Assembly (NCBI GenBank): GCA_030998225.1
Contig: JAPYXD010000755.1
Coordinates: 4,761,501 to 4,825,500 of the forward strand
Direction of reading: 5' to 3'
DNA: 64,000 bases
Origin: Diplolepis rosae
Taxonomy: Eukaryota; Arthropoda; Insecta; Hymenoptera; Diplolepididae
This document shows, one piece after another, positions 33,920-44,775 of the stretch (its first letter is position 1; every line of letters starts with the position of its first letter). The position numbers and the translations under genes are program-made. The notes below the pieces were generated by a model. The model was given only the letters and a program-made list of their open reading frames with translations, made no database searches and was not told the DNA's origin.

Positions 33920-35042
33920 AGCACATAAAGTGTTACAGAGCGATAGCACTCAAATTATTGATCATATCCAAAAATGTTTCAGACAAAAGTTTCAGTGTTC
34001 GAGAAGGCCGTCACACTCGGCCAACCTGCTTTTTAATGGGTGGAGGCGCTGAAGCTACGTCAAGGTCAACTCCACTTTTTTAAATGGAACCATGTATTTT
34101 TTTTCGATGACATTATTGCCAATTTTAAGACGAATTCAGCGACCTACAACACAAGGTCATTCTAGTCATGCTAAGTGTGAAAATAATCGAAAAATCGAAA
34201 CATATCGGAATTTTCACTTTTAAAGGATCCATTAACCTTGATTTGGGTCTACCTCATTTGCCCCATTATGCACATTCCCCGTATTTGCGAAGTTAGCTTC
34301 ATCAAAAAAAAGCACATGACTCAAAAATGAGACATCTGTGCGCATTTTTCTACGAATCTAATTACAGAAATTGACGCGTTTTAGGAAATCATTGCCGTAC
34401 AAATCCCGATGCAATGGCATACGACGTTTGACTCGTGTTTGTTTCACTGTACCGAAGCGACAAAAACGGTCAGCTAATCGCTTAAAAGCCATGTGCGATT
34501 TTTGTTGCCTATCTGGATAACCAGACGCATACAAATCTTGGGCGTTTCTGTAATATTTACGGCATTCCCCCAGCACCATCAACATATCAAAATATTCTTG
34601 AAAATCGCTCATTTTCGCGTTTCGATATATTCACATTAGAAGGTAATGCGTGACTAACTGATATGTCAACAGAAAATGCTTACTTTCTGTCGATGTCAAC
34701 AATACCCTATCTATGTGTATTATCATGGGTATCGTAAGAAATTGAAAGAAATTAAAATGATTTTTCGACTATTTTCATACTTTGTGTGACTAGAATGACC
34801 TTGTGTTGTAGGTCGCCGAATTCGTCTTAAAATCGGTAATAATGTCATAGAAAAAAAATACATGGTTCCATTTTAAAAAGTGGAGTTGACCTTGACGTAG
34901 CTTTAGCGCCTCCACCGATAAAAAATAGGTTAGTCCAGTTTAACGGCCTTCGTGAACACTGGAACTTTTGTCTGAAACATTTTTGGATATGATCAATAGT
35001 TTGAGTGCTATCGCTCTGTAACACTTTATGTGACTCACCCTG
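33920..35042. mobile_element. Tc1/mariner-type element with about 0.3-kb inverted repeats
   Basis: The sequence from about 33920 to 34210 returns inverted at about 34745-35042. Shared blocks include CATAAAGTGTTACAGAGCGATAGCACTCAA, CAAAAATGTTTCAGACAAAAGTT and ACAACACAAGGTCATTCTAGTCA. The right end CACCCTGTATA is intact and the left is eroded. Between the arms is a remnant transposase on the minus strand. The direction of the arms and the short interior indicate a deletion derivative. Confidence 0.85.
34200..34612 (-). pseudogene. Transposase remnant with DUF4817-type N-terminus
   Basis: Starts MSDFQEYFDMLMVLGECRKY, with YASGYPDRQQKSHMAFKRLA following and RFCRFGTVKQTRVKRR next. This is the helix-turn-helix module found at the N-terminus of many insect Tc1/mariner-like transposases. 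After a deletion the frame carries SFLSHVLFFDEANFANTGNV, the first catalytic block (normally F-x-DEA-x-F). The rest of the catalytic core is missing. Confidence 0.75.
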
Positions 35043-35228
35043 TATATATACCCTGTATAGATTTGCGAAAATTTTAACTATTAAGATTACCAAGAAAAAA
35101 ATAACAAAAGTATAAGGAGTTCGCAAAATTTTATAAATATACACACAAGCACTATTATACTACAGTGGAAATGAAATGCAACTACTAATTAGTAAGAGGA
35201 TAGATTGAAGTTCACAATTATCAATATA

Positions 35229-35473
35229 AAAAGTTTTCAATCTCGTTTGTTACAAATCAGTTGGAAATTAATCCGTCTCAATGCGAGTCAATCCGAATCA
35301 ATCCAAACCCGGATTAGACTGATCAGAATTTTCAATCCTGATGAAACCGAATTTGGATTGACTCGGACTTAAAATTCAGACTAGACTAATTCGTGTTTGG
35401 GTTGATTTGTATTAAATCGGATTGAGGCGGATTAATTTTCAATTTATTTGTAACAAATGAGATTGAAAACGTG
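35229..35473. repeat. Palindromic MITE, about 245 bp
   Basis: The left half (TTTTCAATCTCGTTTGTTACAAAT, TTAATCCGTCTCAATGCGAG) is repeated inverted in the right half, around a short centre near 35340-35360. No coding. The ends are TTTTCAATCTC / GAGATTGAAAA. Confidence 0.85.
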
Positions 35474-35730
35474 TTACGGATTGGCTGGGAATAAATGTCT
35501 ATTTGATGCTTTCACCAGGGATATAATTGCAAATTTATATATTCATATTAATGACAGTTGCGGAACTTAGAATCAGATGGACAATAGTAACTATAAGGAG
35601 CCGCAAGGAAACCATTATGCGACCACTGCGCACCAAGGTACAAATCATACCCTGGTAAAGACCTACTCATAAATAGACGTTTTAGTCAATTGCATATTTA
35701 GAAGCACTTACATATTGAATACATACAAAC

Positions 35731-36009
35731 CTTCCAAGCAGAATGTGATTTCTCTAAACAGCTATCTGGTAACAACCTCGTACCCATTAATAAAATCGGT
35801 TGTATATACGAATTAATTAGTGCAATATCTTCTGTCAGAAATTTCTGTAATGTTTTTAACATGAATGGCAACAAGTCTATGTATTTTCCGAAAAAAACTT
35901 TTCCAGACATTTTATTATGCATTGTTAAATTTATATGATCTTTTGTTCTTAGCACTCCAAACGTTCTTGTTATTAATGTGCCTATTAACAAAGTGGCTGC
36001 ATTGCGCTC
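35731..36009 (-). CDS. THADA: THADA homologue, exon (first recognisable, DUF2428)
   Basis: A 279-bp, phase-0 exon (93 codons) with acceptor TTTTCCAG/GAGCGC at 36009 and donor GGAAG/GTTTGT at 35731. It begins ERNAATLLIGTLITRTFGVL and continues RTKDHINL, NKMSGKVFFGKYIDLLPFML and then LMGTRLLPDSCLEKSHSAWK. The blocks RN-x-(S/A)-x-x-L-x-x-x-L-I-T-R-x-FGV, RxKD and NxM(T/S)GRxFFxxY are the DUF2428 signature of THADA/Trm732. No stops or frameshifts. The preceding exon, expected to encode a HALNILR-type segment, was not found up to 64000. The upstream intron is therefore also very long or that exon is beyond the window. Confidence 0.92.
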
Positions 36010-36099
36010 CTGGAAAATGAGTTCTAAAATAAGAATTCGGCAATGAAGTATATACAGTACAGGCCAGAATTGCCTGTACACTAAAAAAAATCGTGTTAA

Positions 36100-36252
36100 C
36101 CCTTTGCGGACGGAGCCGCTCGATGGACGAGCATCGCTGTGGACGACAGGTACGCCAGCCGCAGCGCGAGAATTTGGTGGCTTTATGCCGACACGCGTCC
36201 GCAATGGTAAAAAGGCTTGGGCGGCTATTTGCCGACACTCGTTCGCAAAGGG
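36100..36252. repeat. piggyBac-type MITE, 153 bp, TTAA duplication
   Basis: Ends CCCTTTGCGGACG / CGTTCGCAAAGGG, flanked by TTAA at 36096-36099 and 36253-36256. GC-rich interior without coding. The CCCTTTGC start and exact TTAA duplication are typical of piggyBac-derived MITEs. Confidence 0.88.
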
Positions 36253-36256
36253 TTAA

Positions 36257-36739
36257 AAACATGCCTCTATTTTTCGCAGATATCTCAGTGTAAAATAAAG
36301 GCAACATATTTGTTAAAAACGATTGGGAAGCTTATTCAATTTTGCGTTGATTGATTTTTATTTGATTAATTCTTAATATAGCAAGATAGAGTTAGCGTGT
36401 ACGAAAGACCGATCTAATTTCGAATTTTTGAAAATTTTTATTATTCAACTCTAGCTCCCTGCATGTTCCAGGCAAGTAATGGGAAAAATTGAAATATCTT
36501 TATTGGTTCTCATGATAAGATTAAATGTGTAATGCCCTGTGACTCACTCACGACTCACCATTCAAGGGAGTCAGTTGACTCTCGTCTCGCGAGCAGGACC
36601 GAACATGCGCTGGCGTCATGCGGGGCCCCGACATTCAAGACTTGTGCTTTCATAAATAAATCCAAACCCACAGCTATAATAATTCGTTAACGCTACAAAG
36701 TGAATTCAAAAATATGAATAATTCTAAATAATATTTTAA
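36257..36739. other. Spacer, likely THADA intron
   Basis: No gene. A short GC-rich patch with ACTCAC-type repeats lies at 36540-36640. Confidence 0.4.
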
Positions 36740-37742
36740 CACGGAGAAAAATAGATGAAGTAATTTTACTCAACTTCCGATAAAATTTGGGACATAAGGA
36801 CAAGTTAGAAGTTATTTAGTATCATTGTATTTATTTGTGATATATTAAATGTTCAAAAATGAATCAAAGTCATCAATGTTTTTATACAAAATACTTCTTG
36901 ATAATAATGCAATTTCTTAATGTACATTTAAAAATTTAGTTTCAGTAAACTTCATACGTCGTATGATAAAAATGTATACTAAATGTAATTTAATAATTAT
37001 ATTATATATATTAATCATCATAGTTATAATAATTGATTATTATATTAATTTTTAAAAATATTTTATTAATCATTTATGAAAAAAGTTGATTTATTTTTAC
37101 TTGAGTAAGGCTCAAAAATGTTATTGACGTCACTTACTCTCACAAGCTCTGAATAACTCAGGCAGTAACTATATAAGAAAGTTCCAAGTTTTATATCTCA
37201 GCATTGTATGCGAGCGTGTGCGTGATTCGACGAAAGCGTATAATACTATATATAAGTGTGTAGTTATTAGGTTTATATATGTAAGGTTATATGTTTAAAT
37301 GTATTTGTGATTTGAAATGTGATTGACTACGTCTGGATGGTGCGAATGAATTTGTATGTTGTTTATGTATGTACCGGATGACTATTGGCAAGCTCGAGGT
37401 AAGAATTTTTTTTTATTTAAGAGAATCATACCATTGCCAGTTCAAATAATACGCCCGATGCTCATTTTACCCAACTACGGTTTGAAGCACCTCAAGCGTC
37501 GGTGATATACTTATACATTTCATGTTAACCCACTGACGCATGTTGGTGCCTATTCGTCGATATCGTTTTACTCAACTCCTTACTATTCCCTATGTAACGC
37601 TTATTGTTATTCACTTTGGATGAATTAGGTATATATCAAATTGCTTTTACCCGACTAGGATTTAATAGATGTTCAAATGTCCTTATGTCCCAAGTTTAAT
37701 CGACAGAGTTGAGTAAAATTACTTTAACTATTTTTCTCCGTG
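36740..37742. mobile_element. 1-kb non-autonomous DNA element with about 75-bp TIRs
   Basis: Left end CACGGAGAAAAATAGATGAA and its inverse at the right (ending TTTTTCTCCGTG). Similarity continues through GTAATTTTACTCAACT and GGGACATAAGGACA. The AT-rich interior has no long frame. Superfamily not assigned; no clear target duplication was seen. Confidence 0.8.
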
Positions 37743-37756
37743 AAAGAATTTGAAAA

Positions 37757-37879
37757 TCCTTCTGTGGAAAAAAAGACGCCCCCGACTGCGCTGGGATTCG
37801 AGCCCAGGTCTTTCAATTGCCGGTCGACTGCTATAACCACTGAGCTACACAGGTGTCCGACATCTCCTTCTCCACAGAA
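37757..37879 (-). repeat. tRNA-derived SINE head
   Basis: On the minus strand, A box TAGCTCAGTGGTTA (37847-37834) and B box GGCTCGAATCC (37804-37794) stand at tRNA spacing, with a 5-bp T stem. The 7-bp acceptor does not pair, so it is not a working tRNA gene. An inverted TCTGTGGA/TCCACAGA pair at 37761 and 37872 brackets it. This is an RNA polymerase III promoter-bearing SINE, or its head. Confidence 0.7.
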
Positions 37880-37925
37880 AGATCTCCTTATATCGCCTAG
37901 TGGCTCAGCCTTGCGGCTGTAAATG

Positions 37926-39030
37926 ATTCCAAATTAATTAGTCGAGCTCTAAATTTTCGTCACTGCCTACATTATCGGAGGATCACTAGTCGCGTATTAG
38001 ATAGGATACGTTGTGCACCAAATCTAATAAGCAGATTTTTTAATAGAAAATTTTAAATTGAAAGTGATTAACTAAATTAATATTTATAATTTATTAACTT
38101 TTAATAATTTTTAAAAATAAAATAAAAAATCAATAGAAAAAAATTGCTGAAAATTTGATTTATTACAAAAAATTAACTAGGACTAACTTTCAATCAAAAA
38201 TTTTCATTAAATTTTTATTAATCAAGATTGCAAATGATGCCAGTGCATATTCGGTTAGAATCCGGATAAGAACCGGGTAGATGTTGGTTCGTGCATGGTC
38301 CTAAACGAAATTTATCCGGTTTGTGTCTTTGACCAGAAAACATTTTGGGGACAGTTGGAGGTAATATTTGCCGATCGCAATTGAGGGGCTTTGGGGAATA
38401 ATTGCCATTATCTGCGTCCACATTTTTTCGCGTTATTTTGTCAAAAGTTTTAACAAAAACACAGCACTGAAACGGTTATCAATAAATGGCCACTTTCTTT
38501 GAGTTCGAAACAGTCGGCAACACGAACAAAATTTATTGCGATTCTCTCTAAAATTGTAATTATTATTCTCTCCGCAATTATTATTATTCTCTAAAATTGA
38601 ATAGTATCGAGATAAAAAATGTACCATATTTATACACATTGTATAATTGCAATTTAAACCCTCCCGTTTCGAAAGAGTTATTCATTACGTTCAATAAATG
38701 GGAAAAAAAATTCTTTCGATGATTACCTCACTTCCAATAGCATATTAAGCTTAGACACTGTACGCCATTTTTGGCAACAATTATTTGGTTGATTTTGTAT
38801 CGAGCCAGGGCTTTGCCCATTTATTAAATAGACTGTAGACAGTGCTTTTTTTTATGCCGCTTAATTTATTTTAATTCTTTTTTTTTAGAGCTTCTATGTT
38901 TCAGGTTAAGTCTCCCTTCCTAACCTGAAAAGATACCTGATCCAAATTCCCGAATCCATTCAGCCCAAGCCGGAATCCTGTTACTTTACTTTACCATTTT
39001 CTTTTTGCATGCAAAGTTTTATATTTTCAG
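37926..39030. other. Spacer without recognised genes
   Basis: AT-rich with short minus-strand frames (38218-38421, 38433-38639) that I could not assign. Direct ATTATTATTCTC repeats lie at 38555-38595. Confidence 0.4.
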
Positions 39031-39049
39031 GTTCATTAAGTTCATAAAT

Positions 39050-39145
39050 ATGGCGTCGGAAGACGCGAGGCGCTCATTAAAAAAGCCGCCTAAGTAACTC
39101 CGGTGACGCCGAGGGTAATCCCGAATCCACGGGTCCGCCTTGATA
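39050..39145 (+). other. Possible 5' start of an R1-type ORF1
   Basis: A GC-rich island in AT-rich DNA begins with MASEDARRSLKKPPK and then a stop. Composition and the basic/acidic opening fit the start of an R1-type ORF1, and copy C begins 600 bp downstream. If so, the sequence at 39146-39750 is an insertion. Weak. Confidence 0.25.
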
Positions 39146-39762
39146 AAAATTTTATTTTATTTTTTCATTTCAGCGGAAGTCACCCGTTATAACCTTAAAT
39201 ATTTTTCATAATGGGAAAAAACAATGGTTCAGATCCTTTACAGAAATATCGTATTCACTGGTTATGGTAACTTGTAGCTATCCAAGTTTGTTTATTCTAT
39301 GGAAGTACCGTGGTACTTATGTGTTTAACAAAAACATAATAGGGAATTTTGGGAGGGAATACGTGTATCGGCAAACTATGGAAAAACTAGATGGAAACTA
39401 TTTAGAATCTATGGAAAAACTACAAATCATTGATTCTCGTATTTGAGAGATTTTTCGAGTTGTGAGTCTGATTTTTAATGTATTCTTATCTCACGACGTA
39501 GCCAAATAGAGCTGAAAATGAATGTGTGGGCTAACGTACTATTATTCAATATTTTTCATTTGTCAAATTATTCATTTAAGACTTGCGTTCTCCTGCTTGC
39601 TTTTACTTTTCAGTCATCCTAGTCCCGTGATAATTTACATTTCCTTTAAAGTTCATATTTAACTGAAAATGGCATGAATTGACAAATGAATTGTAACTTT
39701 TAACTATTTCAGCCCTTTCCATTCTTAAATTCCTTATTACAGATAATAATAACCCTGTCCAC

Positions 39763-40789
39763 GTGAAGGACAGCGTAAACGAGGCCACAGAGGTGTTGAG
39801 CGCAACGCTCAACACCCAGAAATGCCTTCTAGAAAGCGGGATGGAAATCCTAGGAGAAGCTGGAATCCCACCCTGCCTCACAAAAAATGGGTATCTTCCG
39901 GAGTCTGCGCTCTGCGTCTCTGTGAGTTACCCCTGGAAAGCTGACAAAGGGGGAGAAGAGGGTTGCCCCTTCTCCTCCCGAGGATCGGCTTCCCAAAAAA
40001 GGGAAGGGCGGCACAGCGCCATTTTACGCTGCGGCCACCAGAGGCCAGACCACACAAAAGGATGGGGAATGGCAGCTGGTGCAAAAGAAAAAAAAAGAAA
40101 AAAGTTCCCATGCCTTCCGCGCAGGATCCTAAAGCAAAGGGGAAGTTGCCAAGGCGCTCTCCGGCCGCCAGGTCGGGCGACGCTATCAGGGTGTCAGCGA
40201 AGGACGGAGAGTGCTACGCCGAGATCCTGAAAGCTATGAAGGTGAAGGTAAACCCCAAACTGAAGAAGCGGAGGTCCTCTCCATACGGAGAACCAAGAGG
40301 GAGGAGATCCTCCTGGTCCTCAAAAAGGGGGGTGACGTCTCCGCCTTCGAGAAGGGGCTCGACCAGGTGGTCGGGGAGAAGGCCGAAATTAAATCTGTGG
40401 TCTCGAAGAGGTCCCTTGAAGTTAGGAACCTCGAAAAGACCGTCGCAAGAGAAGAGGTTGTCTCCGCGCTATGCATAGCGCTGGGCAAGCCAGACCTCGG
40501 GGACCAGTGCAGGCTGTACAAGCGCTTCGGTGGTGTGCAGACTGCGGTGGTCCGCATATCCGAGGCGGACGCCCGGATTTTGCTCCTGCTCGGTAGGCTA
40601 AGGGTGGGGTGGGTGAACTGCCGCATCCGAGAGCATGTCGCCAAGTGGCACGTGGCTAAGGAGTGCAAGGCTCCCCGTCGATGCCTGACTTGCGCTGATA
40701 GGGGCGAAAAAGATGTCGTCCATGCTTCGGGGAGTGGTTTTTGCCCAATATTTAGGGCGGAGCTCCGGAGGTTGAGGGGTGGAAAGTGA
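39763..40789 (+). pseudogene. R1-clade ORF1 (Gag-like), two frameshifts
   Basis: Three successive frames make one protein. An N-terminal part starts VKDSVNEATEVLSATLNTQK, and a frameshift near 39990 leads to a basic Lys-rich part and SAKDGECYAEILKAMKVKVN. A frameshift near 40265 then leads to AEVLSIRRTKREEILLVLKK, YKRFGGVQTAVVRISEADA and VGWVNCRIRE. Compared with copy B, the first zinc knuckle (CWRCGD-H-C) is deleted, joining REHVAKWH to VAKECKA. The second knuckle, CLTCADRGEKD-H-C, is intact. ORF1 proteins coat the element RNA. Confidence 0.85.
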
Positions 40790-42202
40790 AGTTCCAACAG
40801 CTCAAACTCTGGAAAGGGAAGGAAGCTCAGAACCTTCTGATGTAGACAGCCAGGGAGAGGAGGGCCGATGTGTTGTTGATTAGTGAGCAACACAAATGGT
40901 CCGAAAACTCAGCTTGGTACTAGGATGCATCAAGGGAGGCTGGGATCCTTGTCTGTAGCCCTGATTTGAGCATCGCGAATTTCCTGGAGACCGACCCGGG
41001 GTTCGTTTGGGTGGAGGTGGCGGAGATACGTGTGTACAGCTGCTACTTCTCCCCCAACGATCCTTTCTAGATCTTTGAGACCCAGATCCTCCTCCTTGAG
41101 GAAAGCCTCAAAGAGGCTAGTGGGCGGTCCCTTATTGCGCGCGACTTCAATAGTAAGTCGCCCCAGTGGGGAGAATCCCGTCTGGACAGGAGAGGGATCT
41201 TGGTCAGCGAGATGATCGCTAGAAATGACCTGATTGTATTGAATCGGGGCAGGGATCTGACGTTCAGACGAGGAGCGGGGAGGTCGATTATCGACCTAAT
41301 GATTGCCGCGCCTCGTCGTCCCTCAAGGATAGGCGACTGGAGCGTCCTCGAGGTAATAACCTTGAGTGACCACCAGTGCATTAAATTTAGCATCCACGAA
41401 CGGCGTCACCCAGTCAATACGTTAAGGGCGGAAAGGTGAGGAGCCTCTCCTGGAATACAAAACGACTCAGCAGAGACAAACTTCGCGATCACCTTGAAGA
41501 AAGCAGGCTCAACGATGAGCGTGGTTGGGCAGAGTCTGCTTGGTCGTTGGAGGACACTGTGCGAGCGGCGAGGCGGAAAGTGATCGCAGCGTGTGACCAC
41601 TCCATGCCTCGCCTCGGGCACGGGCGTACCAGGGACTCGATGCACTGGTGGAACGACCAGTTGTCTGTCCTGCGTCGAAAATGCCTTACAGCGCGGCGGA
41701 GGTTTACCCGCTTAAAGGGTGATCCTCTGCTACGCGAGGCATGGGAAAAAGCGAAATCAGCTCTGAGGCAAGGCATAAAGAAAAGCCGACTTCAGTGCTG
41801 GAAAGACTTGATCGGGGAAGTCGAGAAGGACCCATGGGGTCTCGCCTTCAAAATAGTCACTAAGAGATTGGTGACTACAAGAGAGACCCCAGGCCTGGAT
41901 AATGCCGATCAAGTCAAGTACATTGTGCAGAGTTTATTTCCACACGTAAAGCCGTTCCAAAGATAGGACCGAGGCTCCTGCGTGGACCGGCGCGAAGAAC
42001 TCTTCACTCTCGAAGAACTGAAGAGAGCGGGTGGGAGGCTTGAGGCAAATACAGCGCCGGGGATCGACGGGGTGCCAAACGAGATCCTCAAAGAGGTGAT
42101 CGGGACATGCCCGGAGATCGTCCTGGAAGCCTTCAGGAGGAAGTCTTCAGGGGGGCAGGTTCTTCGTAGACTGGAAGAAGCATAGGTTGGTCCTGCTGAG
42201 GA
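40790..42202 (+). pseudogene. R1-clade ORF2: endonuclease and start of RT
   Basis: Overlapping the ORF1 end, the frame carries an APE-type endonuclease. LLISEQHKWSENSAWY is the Glu block, RSLIARDFNSKSPQWGE replaces the usual GDFNAKH, and DLTFRRGAGRSIIDLM and VITLSDHQCIKF (SDH block) follow. Stops lie at about 40843, 40921 and 41068. The linker (MHWWNDQLSVLRRKCLTARR) follows from 41436. RT starts VDRREELFTLEELKRAGGRL and APGIDGVPNEILKEVIGTCP, and breaks near 42182. Confidence 0.87.
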
Positions 42203-43024
42203 ATTTAAAGGTGCGTATAACGATCATTCAAAATACAAAATTTCTGCAATTAATGCGTCAATACTAAACCACTGATAAAAGTTTTTGTTTCTACGTATTT
42301 ATAGTCGATTTTAAATAAAAAGATCTGTACGTTATAGGCCGAAGTTAAATTTGTTCTTTGCTTCGAATCGAAAAATAATTAGGTCAATATAATAATTTGT
42401 TGCCGCACAGGAACGTATAGCTCAAATTTTTTTTCATTACAGAACGGAACATTTTTGGGCAATCAAGTTTTAATTAAAAATACTCAGATTTTAATAAAAA
42501 CTATCACATACAACATTTTTGATTTTATACTTTTATATGTTGCCTGTATTTCATATAGAAATGTATCTCTGTCGTGTCAAACGCAACTAAATCTTTGTTG
42601 CTCTTTATTCGCTTTTTTAAATATTTTCAGTTTAACATTGAAATTATAAATCAATTATGATATCAGAGTTTAATAATTCTCAAATTATGAAAATTGGTTC
42701 GATAAATATGAAACTTTTATGCAGGTAAATGCCGATCAATGCATTACATATACACAAACGTGGCGCACACGCACGATGTGTTTAGCACGAAGTAGAGGAG
42801 TGCGAGGGCACAGTGGAGCTGTGTTTAGACGAAGCCTTCATTTGTTCGCACACAGCTCTGCTTCGTCCGAACGGCGTGTGCCCAGCGCGAAGCAGAGATG
42901 TGCGCTCACACATTCTGGCTATGCGAGGACATAGCTGAGCTGTATCCAATCGTACATTTTCGTCAGAACACAGCTCTGCTTTGTCCCGCGCACATGACAG
43001 CTGCGTTCTCTTCTCTCCGTGTAG
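42203..43024. other. Unrelated block replacing the RT core of copy C
   Basis: At 42203 R1 similarity stops mid-RT and resumes at 43025 in the ORF2 tail, so roughly 1.1 kb of R1 is missing. The AT-rich first two thirds show nothing. From 42750 a GC-richer part contains repeated ACACAGCTCTGCTTCGTCC-like words (42850-42876 and 42968-42990) and GTGCGAGGACATAGCTGAGCTG-type variants of about 60-bp period. Confidence 0.6.
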
Positions 43025-43620
43025 TCGTCGAGAAATGGCAGACGAGATAGCATGGTGACCAATCCGGGAGATGGACACACCGTCTGATCCCGGAGCTCGC
43101 TACCTGGCTGGATAGAAAGCACAGTCAAGTTGGCTTTTACCTAGCGCAAGCGCTTTCGGGCCATGGTTTCTGTAATACGTACCTGAAGCGCTTCAAGAAA
43201 AGAGACGATGAGTCGTGTTGATACTGCGGATCCTTGTGGAAAATGCAGAGCACACGCTCTTCGTCTGTGCCAGGTGGGGACCGGAAAGGGTGGCTGTCGG
43301 TCGGGCAGTGGGCGCACAACTCACTCCTGACACGACGGTCTCTTTCATGCTCCAGTCTGAACAGATATGGATGCTTATCGAGTCATTCGTCACCCTGGTG
43401 ATGGAGACGAGGGAGCTCGATGGGCGTTCAGAGCGCGGCAACAACGGGGGCCAGTAGAAACCACATCGGGGCCTGCACCCGCGGTCCTGCGTCTTCGGCG
43501 GATTTTGCTATCCGCATCGACCGGGAGAGGAACCTTCTTATTCCTTCCCTGATTGACGTCCCGGGCGAACGGATGACGGAAGAGTCGTAAGCGACTTTAA
43601 GCTAGAATCAACTGCCCACA
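43025..43620 (+). pseudogene. R1-clade ORF2 C-terminus
   Basis: Resumes as VVEKWQTR-W-like text shared with copy B. It then carries WLDRKHSQVGFYLAQALSGH and GFCNTYLKRF, followed by CxYCG and H-x-LFVCARW, the C-terminal CCHC zinc finger of R1-type proteins. It ends with the MDAYRVIRHPGDGDEGARW tail seen in copy A. A frameshift near 43215 and further stops are present. Confidence 0.8.
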
Positions 43621-43959
43621 AAGTTTAAAGCCGAAAGGCGGTTCCGCGGGCGATGTACTGGTTCGAGAGAGGGGTTTTTTTTGGTTTTAAAAGATATGCC
43701 TAGACCTGTTCTAGAAGAGTCCTGTACAACGTCTATAAAATATTTCGCCATTTTTCCTCCTTACCAAAAAAAAAAAAAACAATCAGTTGCTCGTCCGCAT
43801 GAGCACGTGGATTCAACTTATATCAAATGTGCTCCTACATACAAATACCCGACATTGAATAGTTTTTGGTTTAATATTTGTCAGTCGAGTCAACGGTGAT
43901 AATGTACAATATATCGAAGCAAAGTAGTGATCGCAGTGCCACTATGTCTGCACATCCAA

Positions 43960-44610
43960 GTACAAAATGCTTCCACGAAGAAAATCGAAGCAAAATTTGT
44001 GGGCCACGTGGAAAAAACTGGTTATTGGAAAGAAAAAGATTAGTAACTTTCGATTAACAGAAAATCATGAAAAATTGATTAAGAAGTTACTTAAAAAAAG
44101 TACGACTTGAATGACAGCAGATTGCCTACAAGCATTTGTACTACATGTCGGTTGACTTTATCCGAAAGAGAAAAAAAAAAATTGCAGGAGGCCACTCCAA
44201 GCGATGCCAAATTACGAAGACATCATACTTCCTAAAAGTACAAGATCACCCAATACATCAACAGGAGAAATATACAAGTGCTACATATGTTTGACAGGTA
44301 AATTTATAAGCCATTTCAATAATATAGTTGCACCAGGAGTAAAGAAAGAGTTGGCAACAAAAATAACAGTTTCAAATGGATTTTTAGGTTCTCATAATTC
44401 AAAAGTAAAGAAACTGCCTAAAAGCAATAACCCCGACTTGTAGATACGTTAAATGATTATTAGAAAGAGCATGTCGCTTCAAAATTTATTAGGGAAAAAG
44501 CTGTAGTTGTTGGCAAAGATTCTCTCAGTTTGCGTACCTGAGGTCATAAAAAACGTATATATCTCACGGAAAAAAATATAGAATCTATTACTCAATCTAT
44601 GTTTATCTGT
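43960..44610 (+). pseudogene. RAG1/Transib-like family protein, N-terminal part
   Basis: The frame starts near 43968 (MLPRRKSKQNLWATWKKLVI). It leads to SICTTCRLTLSEREKKKLQ with a CxxC zinc pair, shifts frame near 44200, and continues MPNYEDIILPKSTRSPNTST and YKCYICLTGK, a second CxxC. After NPDL-stop comes VVVGKDSLSLRT, a stop, GHKKRIYLTEKN. I recall this order (ICTTCR, then I-x-x-PK-x-TRS, C-x-C/CxIC, GT-x-x-L) from a family of transposase-like proteins in arthropods and cnidarians whose core resembles RAG1. It complements the minus-strand parts at 58960-53494. Confidence 0.6.
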
Positions 44611-44775
44611 TGCCACTTAGACTATAAGACTAGACTGTATGACCGGCGACTCCGATGTCTCGGGGCCTTATAGTCTGTCTTATATTGTCATCTGTAGTTT
44701 CAATCCATAGGCCGAGAGTATGGGATTTTTAGTACTGTGGATTTAATAAGGGTTTCAAGCTTTTAAAGAATATTA

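Larger units (their letters stand above)
9385..35730 (-). other. Giant THADA intron (26.3 kb) full of mobile elements
   Basis: The two flanking exons join in phase 0, and their protein segments are contiguous in the family. No exon is therefore expected between 9385 and 35730. The whole interval is intron and holds the foldback, LINE, Helentron-like, gypsy, R1 and Tc1-like elements described below. Remaining stretches not covered by those entries (9385-9694, 10364-10718, 28-kb flanks and similar) are AT-rich and show nothing I can name. Confidence 0.75.
39750..43790 (+). mobile_element. R1-clade LINE copy C, longest copy
   Basis: Plus-strand ORF1, endonuclease, linker and early RT (39750-42202), then an unrelated 0.82-kb block, then the ORF2 C-terminus, 3' UTR and a poly-A run at 43767-43780. 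The RT catalytic part is missing. Shared text with copies A and B is high, so all three are one family. GC-richer than its surroundings. It does not lie in an rDNA-like context, so this R1-clade family does not appear to be rDNA-specific. Confidence 0.88.

Noticed and set aside
36093..36293. 66-codon plus-strand frame
   Set aside because: It lies almost wholly in the TTAA-flanked MITE.
37757..37879. Functional tRNA gene
   Set aside because: A and B boxes are good but the acceptor stem does not pair, so a SINE head is more likely.
38218..38421. Minus-strand 67-codon frame as a THADA upstream exon
   Set aside because: No match to the segment expected before the DUF2428 start, and no fitting splice sites.
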